DNA of 64,000 bases, taken from SLRI01 sp964402505. Lineage in GTDB: Bacteria; Pseudomonadota; Alphaproteobacteria; Geminicoccales; Geminicoccaceae. Positions 8,198 through 16,631 of the stretch are shown here, piece after piece. The notes below the pieces were generated by a model. The model made no database searches and was not told where the DNA came from. It was given only the letters and a program-made list of their open reading frames with translations. The stretch covers positions 186,001 to 250,000 of the forward strand of contig CAYOCP010000001.1 in NCBI GenBank assembly GCA_964402505.1, written 5' to 3'. Position 1 is the stretch's first letter, and each line of letters opens with the position of its first letter. The translations under genes and the position numbers were made by a program.

Positions 8198-9739
8198 ATG
8201 GCGAGAGAGGCACGGCGGGGCGGGCGCGGGGGAGGCGGGCGCGAGGCAAGGCGCGCCGAGCGGCTCGGCACGGAGCTTCGCACCCTGCCGGGCCTGCATT
8301 ACCGCATCCCGGTCTACGAGGTCCTGAACGAGGAAGGCCTCGAGCTTATCCACGATGCCTCCTGCCGCATCCTCGAGGAGATCGGCATCGAGTTCCGCGA
8401 CGGCGAGGCGCTCGCCATCTGGCGGGACCAGGGTGCCGACATCGAGGGCGAGCGCGTGCACATTCCGAGGGCCCTCCTGATGCAGCTCGTCGGCCGGGCG
8501 CCGGCGCAGTTCACGCTCCATGCCCGCAACTCCGCCCGATCGGTCGAGATCGGTGGCCGCCATGCCGCCTTCTCGCCCAATTACGGCTCGCCCTTCGTGC
8601 GCATGGGTGACGACGAGCGGCGCTACGGCACGCTCGCCGACCTGCACGTCCTGCACAAGCTCGCCCATCTGGCGCCGGCCCTGCACAATGTCGGCTCGGT
8701 GATCTGCGAGCCCACCGATTCGCCGGTCAGCCACCGGCATCTGCACATCACCGCCTCGGCCATCCGCCATTCGGACAAGAGCTTCATGGGACCGGTCACC
8801 GCACCCGAGCGCGCCGCCGACGCGGTCGCCATGGCGAAGCTGGTGTTCGGCGAGGCCTTCGTCGACGCGAACGCCGTCATGGTCTCGCTCGCCAACGCCA
8901 ACACGCCCCTCGTCTGGGACGCGACCATGCTGGGTGCCGTCAAGGTCTATGCCCGCGCCAGCCAGGCGATGATCCTGGCGCCCTTCACCCTGGCCGGCGC
9001 CAACACCCCGGCCTCGGCCGTGGCGACCGTGGCCCAGCTCAATGCCGAGGCCCTGGCCGGCATGGCCTTCGCCCAGGCGGTGCGGCCGGGCGCACCCGTG
9101 ATCTACGGCAACTTCCTCACCACCGTCTCGATGAAGTCGGGGGCACCCATGGCCGGGACCTCCGAGACCGCGCTCATGAACTTCATGATCGGCCAGCTCG
9201 CCCGGCGCTACGGCGTGCCCTGGCGCTCGTCCGGCCTGCTCACGGGCTCGAAGATCTGCGACGCCCAGGCGGCCTACGAGTCCGCCTTCAACATGCTGCC
9301 GATCCTGCTCGCCGGCGCCAATTACGTGATGCACTGCGCCGGCTGGTCGGAGGCCGGCCTCGTCTGCAACCTCGCCAAGTTCATGCTCGACGGCGAACAG
9401 ATGGAGATGCTCCACCGCCTGGCCCAGGGACCGCGCTTCGAGGACTTCGGCGAGGCGCTCGAAGCCATCCGCGAGGTCGGCCCGGGTGGGCATTTCCTCG
9501 GCACCGACCATACCCAGGCGCATTTCAGGGACGCTTTCTTCATGAGCACGCTCGGCGACAACAACAGCTTCGAGCAATGGCAGGCGGACGGGGCAAAGGA
9601 TGCGACGGAGCGCGGTCGCGAGGCCGCCGCAACGGCGCTCGCCGGCTACACGGCGCCACCGCTCGACCCGGCGACCGCCGAAGCGCTCGAGGCCTTCATT
9701 GCAGAGCGCGAGGCCGCCATACCGCCCAGCTTCGACTGA
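8198..9739 (+). CDS. MttB-family methyltransferase, non-pyrrolysine type
   Basis: This belongs to the trimethylamine methyltransferase family (COG5598), whose non-pyrrolysine members take a methyl group from quaternary amines such as glycine betaine, proline betaine or carnitine and pass it to a corrinoid protein. The 513-aa frame has no internal amber codon, so it is not a pyrrolysine enzyme. Features seen: the basic Gly/Arg-rich first 25 residues, the family's N-terminal EVLNEEGLELIHDASCRILEEIG, then a TIM-barrel series ending GPGGHFLGTDHT near 430. ATG at 8198 follows a strong GGAAGGAGGG. No corrinoid protein, MtbA-type transferase or reactivase gene lies nearby, so the methyl acceptor must be encoded elsewhere or the chemistry differs. 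Confidence 0.88.
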   Translation: MAREARRGGRGGGGREARRAERLGTELRTLPGLHYRIPVYEVLNEEGLELIHDASCRILEEIGIEFRDGEALAIWRDQGADIEGERVHIPRALLMQLVGRAPAQFTLHARNSARSVEIGGRHAAFSPNYGSPFVRMGDDERRYGTLADLHVLHKLAHLAPALHNVGSVICEPTDSPVSHRHLHITASAIRHSDKSFMGPVTAPERAADAVAMAKLVFGEAFVDANAVMVSLANANTPLVWDATMLGAVKVYARASQAMILAPFTLAGANTPASAVATVAQLNAEALAGMAFAQAVRPGAPVIYGNFLTTVSMKSGAPMAGTSETALMNFMIGQLARRYGVPWRSSGLLTGSKICDAQAAYESAFNMLPILLAGANYVMHCAGWSEAGLVCNLAKFMLDGEQMEMLHRLAQGPRFEDFGEALEAIREVGPGGHFLGTDHTQAHFRDAFFMSTLGDNNSFEQWQADGAKDATERGREAAATALAGYTAPPLDPATAEALEAFIAEREAAIPPSFD

Positions 9740-9808
9740 CGCCGTTAACGAAATCTTCAAAGGGAGCTGTCAGTCTCGCCGCCTGGAAACAACGGCGGAC
9801 GGGATGCG

Positions 9809-10822
9809 ATGGCGCAGGCACGCGTCGCTTGGGCCGACCTGGCCAAGGGACTGACGATCGTCCTCGTGGTGTTCGGCCATGCGGTCGACGGCGTGAACAC
9901 GTCCGTGCCGCTCGAGCCCTGGCTCTACGACGCGCTTAAGTTGCCGTTCGGCCAGTTCCGGATGCCGCTCTTCTTCTTTGTCACAGGGCTTCTCGCGTCC
10001 CGGAGCGTGCAGCGGGCCTGGCCGGACTACGTCGACCGGACGATCCTGCCCCTCGTCTGGATCTTCGTCGTCTGGAACCTGCTGCAATATGCCGCCCGGA
10101 TGATCTTCGGCGCCTTCGCCAATCACCCGGCCGACCCGCTCGAAATCCTGGCCTTCCCGCTCGTGCCGATCAACGTCACCTGGTTCCTCTGGGCGCTCAT
10201 CCTGTTCTACACGCTGCTGAGAACCTGCCGGGCGCTGCCGCCGTCGCTCCTGGTGGCGCTCGCCGCGTCCCTGGCCGCGACCTCCCTGCCGGCCGACCAC
10301 TACGCCTTGACCCAGTCGGCGCGGTTCGCCGTCTACTTCGTGCTGGGCTACGCCCTGGCGCCGGCCGTGCTCGCCTGGCCGGCGCGGCCGAGCGGTAGGG
10401 CCGTCCTCCTCTGGCTCGCCGGCTACTGCCTGCTTTGCGGCCTCGTGCTCGCCGGCCATGTGCGCGAGGTTCCCGTGCTCGACATGACGGTGCGCTGCTA
10501 CGGCATCGCCCTCGTGATTCTGATCTGCGCCTGGACGGTCGAGCGTGTCCGGATCGACTGGCTGGTCGGCATCGGCCGCTACACCTTGCCGATCTTCGTC
10601 ATGCACACGATCTTCACCGCCGGCGCCCGCGAAGTGCTGCTGCGCCTGGGTCTGACGACGGATCCGTTCCTCCTGATCCTGGCCGCCACCCTGGCCGGGC
10701 TGGTCCCGCCTCTGGTGCTGCACGGCCTCGCCCGGCGGCTGGGTGCGCCCTGGCTCTTCGAGCGGCCGGGATGGTTCCGGCTGCAGGCCGCTCGCCCGCT
10801 CACCGTCAGGGCCGGCGGCTGA
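9809..10822 (+). CDS. Acyltransferase-3 family membrane protein
   Basis: The 337-aa protein has about ten hydrophobic helices. Its N-terminus carries the acyltransferase-3 (OafA/NodX-like) signature: ADLAKGLTIVLVVFGHAV, with the conserved His of helix 1 (about residue 30), and FRMPLFFFVTGLL. These enzymes move acetyl or other acyl groups onto sugars of surface polysaccharides or lipids at the inner membrane. No glycosyltransferase or polysaccharide gene is near, so the acceptor is unknown. It stands 69 bases after the MttB-like gene and is convergent with EF-G2. Confidence 0.85.
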   Translation: MAQARVAWADLAKGLTIVLVVFGHAVDGVNTSVPLEPWLYDALKLPFGQFRMPLFFFVTGLLASRSVQRAWPDYVDRTILPLVWIFVVWNLLQYAARMIFGAFANHPADPLEILAFPLVPINVTWFLWALILFYTLLRTCRALPPSLLVALAASLAATSLPADHYALTQSARFAVYFVLGYALAPAVLAWPARPSGRAVLLWLAGYCLLCGLVLAGHVREVPVLDMTVRCYGIALVILICAWTVERVRIDWLVGIGRYTLPIFVMHTIFTAGAREVLLRLGLTTDPFLLILAATLAGLVPPLVLHGLARRLGAPWLFERPGWFRLQAARPLTVRAGG

Positions 10823-10912
10823 ATGGATGGCTCGTCGCTGGAGGCGGCATCACATCGCGACCGGGCTGCGGTGTGCGCTCCTCCGGCGGGCTTCCCTCCG
10901 CCAGAGCACTGA

Positions 10913-12952
10913 TTACGCCGCCGTCCCTTCCTTCGCCTGGGCGGCGATGGCCTCGGCCAGCTTGGGCGGGACCTCCTGGAGGTGATCGTAGCTCCAGGTG
11001 AAGAAGCCGGTGCCCTGGCTCAGCGAGCGCAGCGCGATGATGAGGTCGTGGGTCTCGTTCTGCGGCAGGTGGACCCTGATCTCGTCCCAGCCGGGCCAGC
11101 CGATCTTGGCCTCGTAGCCCAGAATCTGGCCGCGCTTCTGGCTGACGAGCTGCAGGGCCTTGGCGGTGGCGTCGGAAGGCACGGAGACGGTGACGGTGAG
11201 GATCGGCTCGAGGAGCACGGGATTGCAGGCCGGCAGGCCCTCCTTGAGGGCTATGGCCACGGCCATCTTGAAGCTGAGCTCGTTGCTGTCGACGCTGTGG
11301 AACTGGCCGTCGTTGAGGGTGACGCCGACATCGACGACGGGAAAGCCGAGCGGCCCCTTGGCCATGAACTCGCGCGCCCCGGCCTCCACCGCCGGTATGT
11401 ACTGCTTGGGCACCGAGCCGCCGACGATCCTGTTGTCGAAAGCGAAGCCCTCGCCACGGTCGAGCGGGCGGATGTCGATCTTGACGTCGCCGAACTGGCC
11501 GTGGCCGCCCGACTGCTTCTTGTGGCGGCCGTGCGCCGAGGTGCCCTTCTTGATCGTCTCCTTGTAGCCGGTCCTGGGCGTTTGCGGATCGACCTCGACA
11601 TTGTACTTGCCCTTGAGCCGCTCGAGGGCGACCTTGAGGTGGATCTCGCCCTGCCCCCAGAGGAGCGTTTGGTGGTTCTCGGCGTCCTGCTCGAGCGCCA
11701 GCGACGGGTCCTCGTCGCAGAGCTTCTGGAAGGCGGCCGAGAGCTTCACCTCGTCGTTGCGGTTGGCGGCGCGGATGGCGAAGGCGAACATGGGTTGGCC
11801 GGTCTCGAGCGCCGGCAGCGCCGCCGCCGCCTCGCCACCACCGGCGGCACCCTCGACGAGGATGCTGCCGGGCTTCGCCTCGTCCATGCGGGCGAGGGCC
11901 ACGATCTCGCCGGCCGCGGCCTCGCCCGCCGCCTCCTGCTGCGCGCCGAAGAGACGATAGACGCCGCCGACGCGCATGCCGCCGAGCTGCATGCCGTCCT
12001 TGACCGTGCCGCTCCAGACCCGGGCGAGGGAGAGCTTGCCGGCGTGCGGCTGGTGGTAGTTCTTGAGGATCTGCACGATCGTGCTGCCGGCCGGATCGAG
12101 GCCGAGCGCCTCCGCCCGCCCCATCGGCTCCGGCGCTTCGGCCACCAGGGCTTCGAGGAAGCGGCGCACGCCCATGTCCTTCTCGGCGACGCCCATGAAG
12201 ACGGGCACCACCTGGTCGGCCTTGAGCGTCCTCTGCAGCTCCTTCAGGATCTCCTCGGTCGAGAGCTTCTGGTCCTCGAGCAGCTTCTCCATCAGGTCGT
12301 CGTCGAAATCGGCGAGGGTCTCGAGCATCTCGGCCCGGGCCGCCTGCTCGCGCTCGAGGTAGTCGCGGGGAAGCTCGATCCGATCCGAGGGCGCGCCTTC
12401 CTGATAGGCATAGGCCTGCTCGGTCACGAGGTCGATGTAGCCGACCAGGTCCTCGCCACGCCCGATGGCGTATTGATGCGGCACCACGGGCCGGGCGCTG
12501 ACCTGGCGCAGGGCGTCGAGCAGATCGCGATAGCGGACCTCCGAGCGGTCCATCTTGTTGATGAAGACGACGTGCGGCAGGCCGCTCGAGTCCAGATGGT
12601 GGAGCAGCGGCGCCACCGCACTCACCCGCTCGGCCACGGGCTCGACCACGACGACCGCGAGGTCGACGCCGAGCAGCGCCGCCCGCGCCTCGGCCGCGAA
12701 CTCGACCGAGCCCGGGCAGTCGAGGACGGTGAAGCGGTGCCCGGCATGGTCGAAGGCGGCGGTGGTGACCTCGGTGCTCATCTGCCGGCTGCGGGCTTCC
12801 GGACTCGGATCGCCAACGGTGTTGCCGTCGGCCACCCGACCCTTGCGCGGCACCGCACCGCTGACGAAGAGCAGGCTCTCGAGCAGCGTCGTCTTGCCGG
12901 ACCCGGCCGGCCCGACCAGAGCGACATTCCTGATCGTCGATTCCGCTCCCAT
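10913..12952 (-). CDS. Elongation factor G-like GTPase (EF-G2 type)
   Basis: The 679-aa protein has EF-G domain order: GTPase domain, beta-barrel domain II, then domains III-V (IDIRPLDRGEGFAFDNRIVGG marks domain IV). G1 is GPAGSGKTT (14-22) instead of the translational GHIDAGKTT, G3 is DCPG (78-81) instead of DTPG, and G4 is the normal NKMD (132-135). These changes match the EF-G-like paralogue subfamily (EF-G2) found beside a normal fusA in many bacteria. Some members bind ribosomes but do not support translocation alone. The start at 12952 puts the P-loop at the usual distance from the N-terminus. No rps/tuf genes are near, which also argues against the housekeeping fusA. Confidence 0.88.
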   Translation of the reverse strand: MGAESTIRNVALVGPAGSGKTTLLESLLFVSGAVPRKGRVADGNTVGDPSPEARSRQMSTEVTTAAFDHAGHRFTVLDCPGSVEFAAEARAALLGVDLAVVVVEPVAERVSAVAPLLHHLDSSGLPHVVFINKMDRSEVRYRDLLDALRQVSARPVVPHQYAIGRGEDLVGYIDLVTEQAYAYQEGAPSDRIELPRDYLEREQAARAEMLETLADFDDDLMEKLLEDQKLSTEEILKELQRTLKADQVVPVFMGVAEKDMGVRRFLEALVAEAPEPMGRAEALGLDPAGSTIVQILKNYHQPHAGKLSLARVWSGTVKDGMQLGGMRVGGVYRLFGAQQEAAGEAAAGEIVALARMDEAKPGSILVEGAAGGGEAAAALPALETGQPMFAFAIRAANRNDEVKLSAAFQKLCDEDPSLALEQDAENHQTLLWGQGEIHLKVALERLKGKYNVEVDPQTPRTGYKETIKKGTSAHGRHKKQSGGHGQFGDVKIDIRPLDRGEGFAFDNRIVGGSVPKQYIPAVEAGAREFMAKGPLGFPVVDVGVTLNDGQFHSVDSNELSFKMAVAIALKEGLPACNPVLLEPILTVTVSVPSDATAKALQLVSQKRGQILGYEAKIGWPGWDEIRVHLPQNETHDLIIALRSLSQGTGFFTWSYDHLQEVPPKLAEAIAAQAKEGTAA

Positions 12953-13262
12953 TCCCGCCTCTCTCTGCTTCACCCCGCAAGGCGTCGGCCGGACGGCTTT
13001 GGCCCCCGGATGCCCGGCCCCCGCAATGGCAGGCAGTGTGGCGGTGTGGCGCATGAAGGCAACCGAAAAAGCGGTCGTGGATGCTCCACCACGCCGGCCG
13101 TCCGATAGTGCCGCCGTGCCGCGCCCGGTGGCGTTTGCGGGGATTGCGCCGGCCCCCGGTTTCGGGGAAACTGGTCGGAAAGGCCGCCATGTCCCGGTCG
13201 CCCTGCCCGTCGTGTCGGGCCGGGAGGCCCGGGACCAGGGGTCGGCCGGTGGGGAGCGGAAC
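12953..13262. other. 310-bp divergent intergenic region
   Basis: It separates the divergent EF-G2 and anti-sigma-like genes and must hold both promoters. No convincing small gene, hairpin, tRNA or repeat was found. A GGGGAAACTGG stretch near 13160 loosely recalls an ECF-type -35 element, but a matching -10 at the right distance was not seen, so no promoter is called. Confidence 0.4.
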
Positions 13263-14111
13263 ATGCACTGCTCTGACCTGGAGGGCTGCCTCGAGGCCTG
13301 TCTCGACGGCAAGCTCGGCGAGGCGCGGCGCGAGGAGTTGCACCGGCATCTGGCGCTCTGCCGGACCTGTGCCGAGCGGGTGGAGGGCCTGCGCCGGTTC
13401 GAGGCCGATCTGCAGCGCCGGCTGCGCGCCATGCAGCACGAGGTCTCGCTCTGGGCGCCGCTCGGGCTCGAGATGACGACAGAGCCCCTGCCGTCGGCAC
13501 CGCCGATCCTGTTCCGCCCGGTGGTTGCGAGCCGTGGTCAGACGCTGCCGCGGTTGGCGCGCGGCGGGCCGCACCGGCTGCGGCTCGGCCTGCGCCGGAG
13601 CCGGCCGCGGCCGGCGGCGGCGAGGCGTCCGGCCTGGCGCCGGCTGCAGCACCTCGCGGGCGCGGCCATGATCGTCGCCGCGGTCGGCACCCTCGTCGAT
13701 CTCGCCACCGGCTGGCTCGGCGGCAGCCGCAACATCTCGCTCTACCGGGCCTACGTGGCGGGCGATCTCGACCTCGATCTGCGCACCCGCACGCCCGGCG
13801 AGCTCACCGCGTGGCTCGACCGCGAGCTCGGTGCCGAAGTCGAGCTGCCCCCGACCGGCGGCGGCTTCGAGCTCATCGGCGGCACCGCCGGGCCGCCGGG
13901 TGCCGCGGACGGGGCGGCCGTCGTCTACGCCGCCGACGGCGTCCCTGTCCTCCTGCTCATCGAGCGGCGGGGCGAGAGGTCGGCGGCCACGACACCGGCG
14001 CTCACCGCCGAGGACGGCCTGAACCTGCTCGACTGGCACGAGGGCGGGCTCACCTACTCGCTGGTCAGCGCCCTGCCATCCGACCGGCTGGCCTCCTTCG
14101 CCGCCCCCTGA
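13263..14111 (+). CDS. Putative anti-sigma factor, zinc-finger membrane protein
   Basis: The first 40 residues hold a zf-HC2/ASD-like zinc-binding motif, His29-x3-Cys33-x2-Cys36 (HLALCRTC), preceded by a short helix. This is the layout of ECF anti-sigma factors. An Arg/Pro-rich cytoplasmic linker (about 85-130) leads to one transmembrane helix (AGAAMIVAAVGTLVDLATGW). A periplasmic domain of about 110 residues follows, of the type ending FELIGGTAGPPG...VYAADGVPVLLLIERR. No sigma-factor gene is adjacent, which is unusual because these pairs are normally co-transcribed. GGGGAGCGG precedes ATG 13263. The gene overlaps the 3' end of rmuC tail to tail by 58 bases. Binding to a sigma factor is inference. 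Confidence 0.7.
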   Translation: MHCSDLEGCLEACLDGKLGEARREELHRHLALCRTCAERVEGLRRFEADLQRRLRAMQHEVSLWAPLGLEMTTEPLPSAPPILFRPVVASRGQTLPRLARGGPHRLRLGLRRSRPRPAAARRPAWRRLQHLAGAAMIVAAVGTLVDLATGWLGGSRNISLYRAYVAGDLDLDLRTRTPGELTAWLDRELGAEVELPPTGGGFELIGGTAGPPGAADGAAVVYAADGVPVLLLIERRGERSAATTPALTAEDGLNLLDWHEGGLTYSLVSALPSDRLASFAAP

Positions 14112-15337
14112 GCGCCCGGCTCCGGCGCCGCCTCCCGCGACCCCTCCAGGCCCGGGTCCGGGCCGTTCGCGTCCCGGCCGCTGTCGAGCACCGCCTCAAC
14201 GGTCGCCATGGCGCGATCGACCGAGGCCCGCCGCAGCCCGTAGAGCTTGCGCAACTCGTCGAGCGTGTCCTCGAGCCGGCGCTCGGCCCTGGACGCGCGC
14301 TCGGCGTAGCGGCTCCAGGCGAGGCGAAAGCCGCTGATCGCCCGGGCGAGCTCCTGGCCGGCCCGCGCCAGGGTGGCCTCGTTGCCGGAGAGACGGAGGG
14401 CGGCGAGCAACGCCTGGAGCGTGCTCGGCCCGACCAGCGCCACGCGCTGGCGGGCGGCGCTCTCGATGGCGTCGGGAGCGAGATCGAGGATCATCGTGAG
14501 CAGGCTGTCGGAGGGCACGAGGAGCAGGGCGAAATCATGCGTGCCGAGCTCCGGCGCCGCATAGCCGCGTGCCGCCACCGTCGCGACGTGCTGGCGGACA
14601 TCCTTCACGAACTGCGCCTCGAGCCGCGATCGGGTCTCCTCGTCCGTCGCCTCGACCGCCCGGCGCCAGTTGTCGAGCGGGAACTTGACGTCCATGGCGA
14701 GGCTGCGGCCGTCGCCCGGGGTGAGCAGGAAGTCCGGGCGGCGCTCGGCGTCGAGCGCCACCTGGCGCGCGTAATGGATGCCGGGCACGAGGCCCATGGC
14801 CTTCATCACGTCCTCGGCGAGCCGCTCGCCGAGCTGGCCGCGCAGCCGGGCGCCGGAGAGGCTGCGGGCGAGCTGCCGCGTCGTCCGGCCGAGCTCGGCG
14901 GCATTGTCGCCGGCGACGCGCAACTGCGTCGCCAGCGCCTGGAACTTGCCGGTACGGTCGCGCTCGAGCTCGCGGATCAGGCTCTGGGTGCGCTCGAGCT
15001 GGGCGAGCATGGTCGCGAGCCGCGCCGCGAGCTCGCCCCGCTCCGCCTCCAGCGCCTGGCCCAGCGCACGGCGCTCGCCGGCCAGCTGGGTCTGGGCGAG
15101 CCGCAGCATGTCGTCGCGGGTGCCGCCGGCGAGCTCGCGGCCGATGTCGTGGAAGGCGAGCTTGACCCCGTCGAGCAGTGCTTCCGTCTCCGCCTCGTGA
15201 CGGCGCCGCACCTCTCCCATCACGTTCATCAGCCGTCGCGCCTGGCCGCGCCCCAGAAGGCCGGTGGCGGCGATGCCGGTGACGAGGCCGAGAAGAAAAG
15301 CCGCGAGCAGCCAGGGCCAGAATGCCGGATCGGTCAT
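14054..15337 (-). CDS. rmuC: DNA recombination protein RmuC homologue
   Basis: RmuC proteins limit inversions at short inverted repeats, probably as a nuclease acting on DNA structures. The 427-aa product has an N-terminal membrane helix (about 8-28), a long coiled coil (about 45-160, with heptad-like Leu/Ala/Glu runs), and then the RmuC core. The core has RGQLGERLAEDVMKAMGL, the PDFLL...MDVKFPLDNWRRA stretch with the PD-(D/E)XK-like acidic residues, and VPSDSLL. The C-terminal 40 residues are low complexity and overlap the anti-sigma gene on the other strand. It is a single-gene unit reading away from the polyamine-type binding protein. Confidence 0.92.
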   Translation of the reverse strand: MTDPAFWPWLLAAFLLGLVTGIAATGLLGRGQARRLMNVMGEVRRRHEAETEALLDGVKLAFHDIGRELAGGTRDDMLRLAQTQLAGERRALGQALEAERGELAARLATMLAQLERTQSLIRELERDRTGKFQALATQLRVAGDNAAELGRTTRQLARSLSGARLRGQLGERLAEDVMKAMGLVPGIHYARQVALDAERRPDFLLTPGDGRSLAMDVKFPLDNWRRAVEATDEETRSRLEAQFVKDVRQHVATVAARGYAAPELGTHDFALLLVPSDSLLTMILDLAPDAIESAARQRVALVGPSTLQALLAALRLSGNEATLARAGQELARAISGFRLAWSRYAERASRAERRLEDTLDELRKLYGLRRASVDRAMATVEAVLDSGRDANGPDPGLEGSREAAPEPGAQGAAKEASRSDGRALTSE

Positions 15338-15440
15338 GAAACCTTCGCCATGCGGCCATGCTAGCCGTTGACATTTGCGGAGGCGAGCGGAACCACTGCC
15401 GCCCGAACGCTAGCCCTCTGGTTGAAGCAGGAGACGAACG

Positions 15441-16517
15441 ATGCAGCGCCGGCTTTCACCCTTCCCCGCGCCGATGCTCAACCGCCGAAGGGCCATCGGG
15501 GCGGGTCTCGCCGTGGCCGCCATCGCCGGCGCCCTGCCGCGCCGGCTCCGCGCCCAGGGCGGCGAGCTCAACGTCTACAACTGGGACACCTATATCGGCC
15601 CCGAGACCATCGCCGATTTCACCGACGCCACCGGCATTCGTGTGCGCTACGACCTCTACGGCAGCAGCGACGAGATGTTCGGCAAGCTGCGCGAAGGCAA
15701 TCCCGGCTACGATATCGTCTATCCCTCGAACGACTTCGTCGAGCGGATGATCGTGGCCGACATGCTGCTGCCGCTCGACCACCAGAGGCTCACCCATTTC
15801 GACAATCTGGCGCCACGCTTCCAGGACCCCGCCTTCGATCCGGGCCGCCGGTTCAGCCTCCCCTATTTCTGGGGAACGATGGGCATCGGCTACCGGCAGA
15901 GCGTCGCCTCGCCGGACAGTTGGGCGGCCCTCATGGATTCCGACGAATACGCCGGCCGCATCTCGCTGCTCAACGACAAGAACCTGATCCAGATGGCGCT
16001 GCTCTATCTCGGCTACTCGCTCAACACGACGGATCAGGCGGAGCTCGACGCGGCGACCGACCTCCTGATCCGCGCCAAGCCCAACGTCAAGGCCTTCACC
16101 CCCGACACCGGCCAGGACCTCCTGATCGCCGGCGAGGTCGATCTCTGCATGGAATGGAACGGCGACATCCTGCAGGTGATGGAGGAGGACGACGACCTCG
16201 CCTATGTGGTGCCGAAGGAAGGCGGCCTGCTCTGGGAGGACGACATGGTGATCCCGAAGGGCGGCCCCAACCCCGATGCGGCGATCGAGTGGATGAACTT
16301 CAACCTCGATGCCGAGGTCTTCGGCGCCATCGCGTCCTTCGTGCGCTTCCCGAGCCCCAACGAGGCGGCCAAGGCCTACATCCCGACCGAGGATCTGGAG
16401 AACCCGGCGATCTACCCGCCCGCCGAGGTGATCGATAAGTGCGAGATCTCGGTCTACAAGGGCGAGGAGGTCGAGAGCCGCTACGAGAACGCGCTGACAC
16501 GGGTGCTCGCCGCCTGA
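15441..16517 (+). CDS. Spermidine/putrescine-type periplasmic binding protein (PotD/PotF family)
   Basis: This is a 358-aa solute-binding protein. The N-terminus has a twin-arginine-like signal (NRRRAIGAGLAVAAIAGAL at 14-32), cut around RAQG, and then the PotD hallmark LNVYNWDTYIGPETIADF. Further matches are YDIVYPSNDFVERM, PYFWGTMGIGY and the ELDAATDLLIRAKPNVKAF hinge region. The family binds polyamines or related cations for an ABC importer. No potABC genes are adjacent, so this is an orphan receptor or uses a transporter elsewhere. AGGAGACGAACG precedes the ATG. The next gene is a 2-hydroxyacid dehydrogenase 114 bases downstream in the same direction. Confidence 0.9.
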   Translation: MQRRLSPFPAPMLNRRRAIGAGLAVAAIAGALPRRLRAQGGELNVYNWDTYIGPETIADFTDATGIRVRYDLYGSSDEMFGKLREGNPGYDIVYPSNDFVERMIVADMLLPLDHQRLTHFDNLAPRFQDPAFDPGRRFSLPYFWGTMGIGYRQSVASPDSWAALMDSDEYAGRISLLNDKNLIQMALLYLGYSLNTTDQAELDAATDLLIRAKPNVKAFTPDTGQDLLIAGEVDLCMEWNGDILQVMEEDDDLAYVVPKEGGLLWEDDMVIPKGGPNPDAAIEWMNFNLDAEVFGAIASFVRFPSPNEAAKAYIPTEDLENPAIYPPAEVIDKCEISVYKGEEVESRYENALTRVLAA

Positions 16518-16631
16518 GCCGGCTCCGGGCGCGCGACCGGGCCATGATTTCGCTTTCGCGAGTGGATCGTCGCCGGCATATCTCGCGGCCGAGGCGTCGC
16601 CCGGGCGCGCCATGGCCACGAGGAGGAATTC

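Noticed and set aside
8198..9739. Pyrrolysine-containing trimethylamine methyltransferase
   Set aside because: No in-frame amber codon is present, and no pyl genes are near. The protein belongs to the non-pyrrolysine branch.
10806..14039. A 1077-codon open frame on the minus strand
   Set aside because: It is a frame-shifted shadow of EF-G2 and of the anti-sigma gene on the opposite strand; both of those have recognisable motifs.
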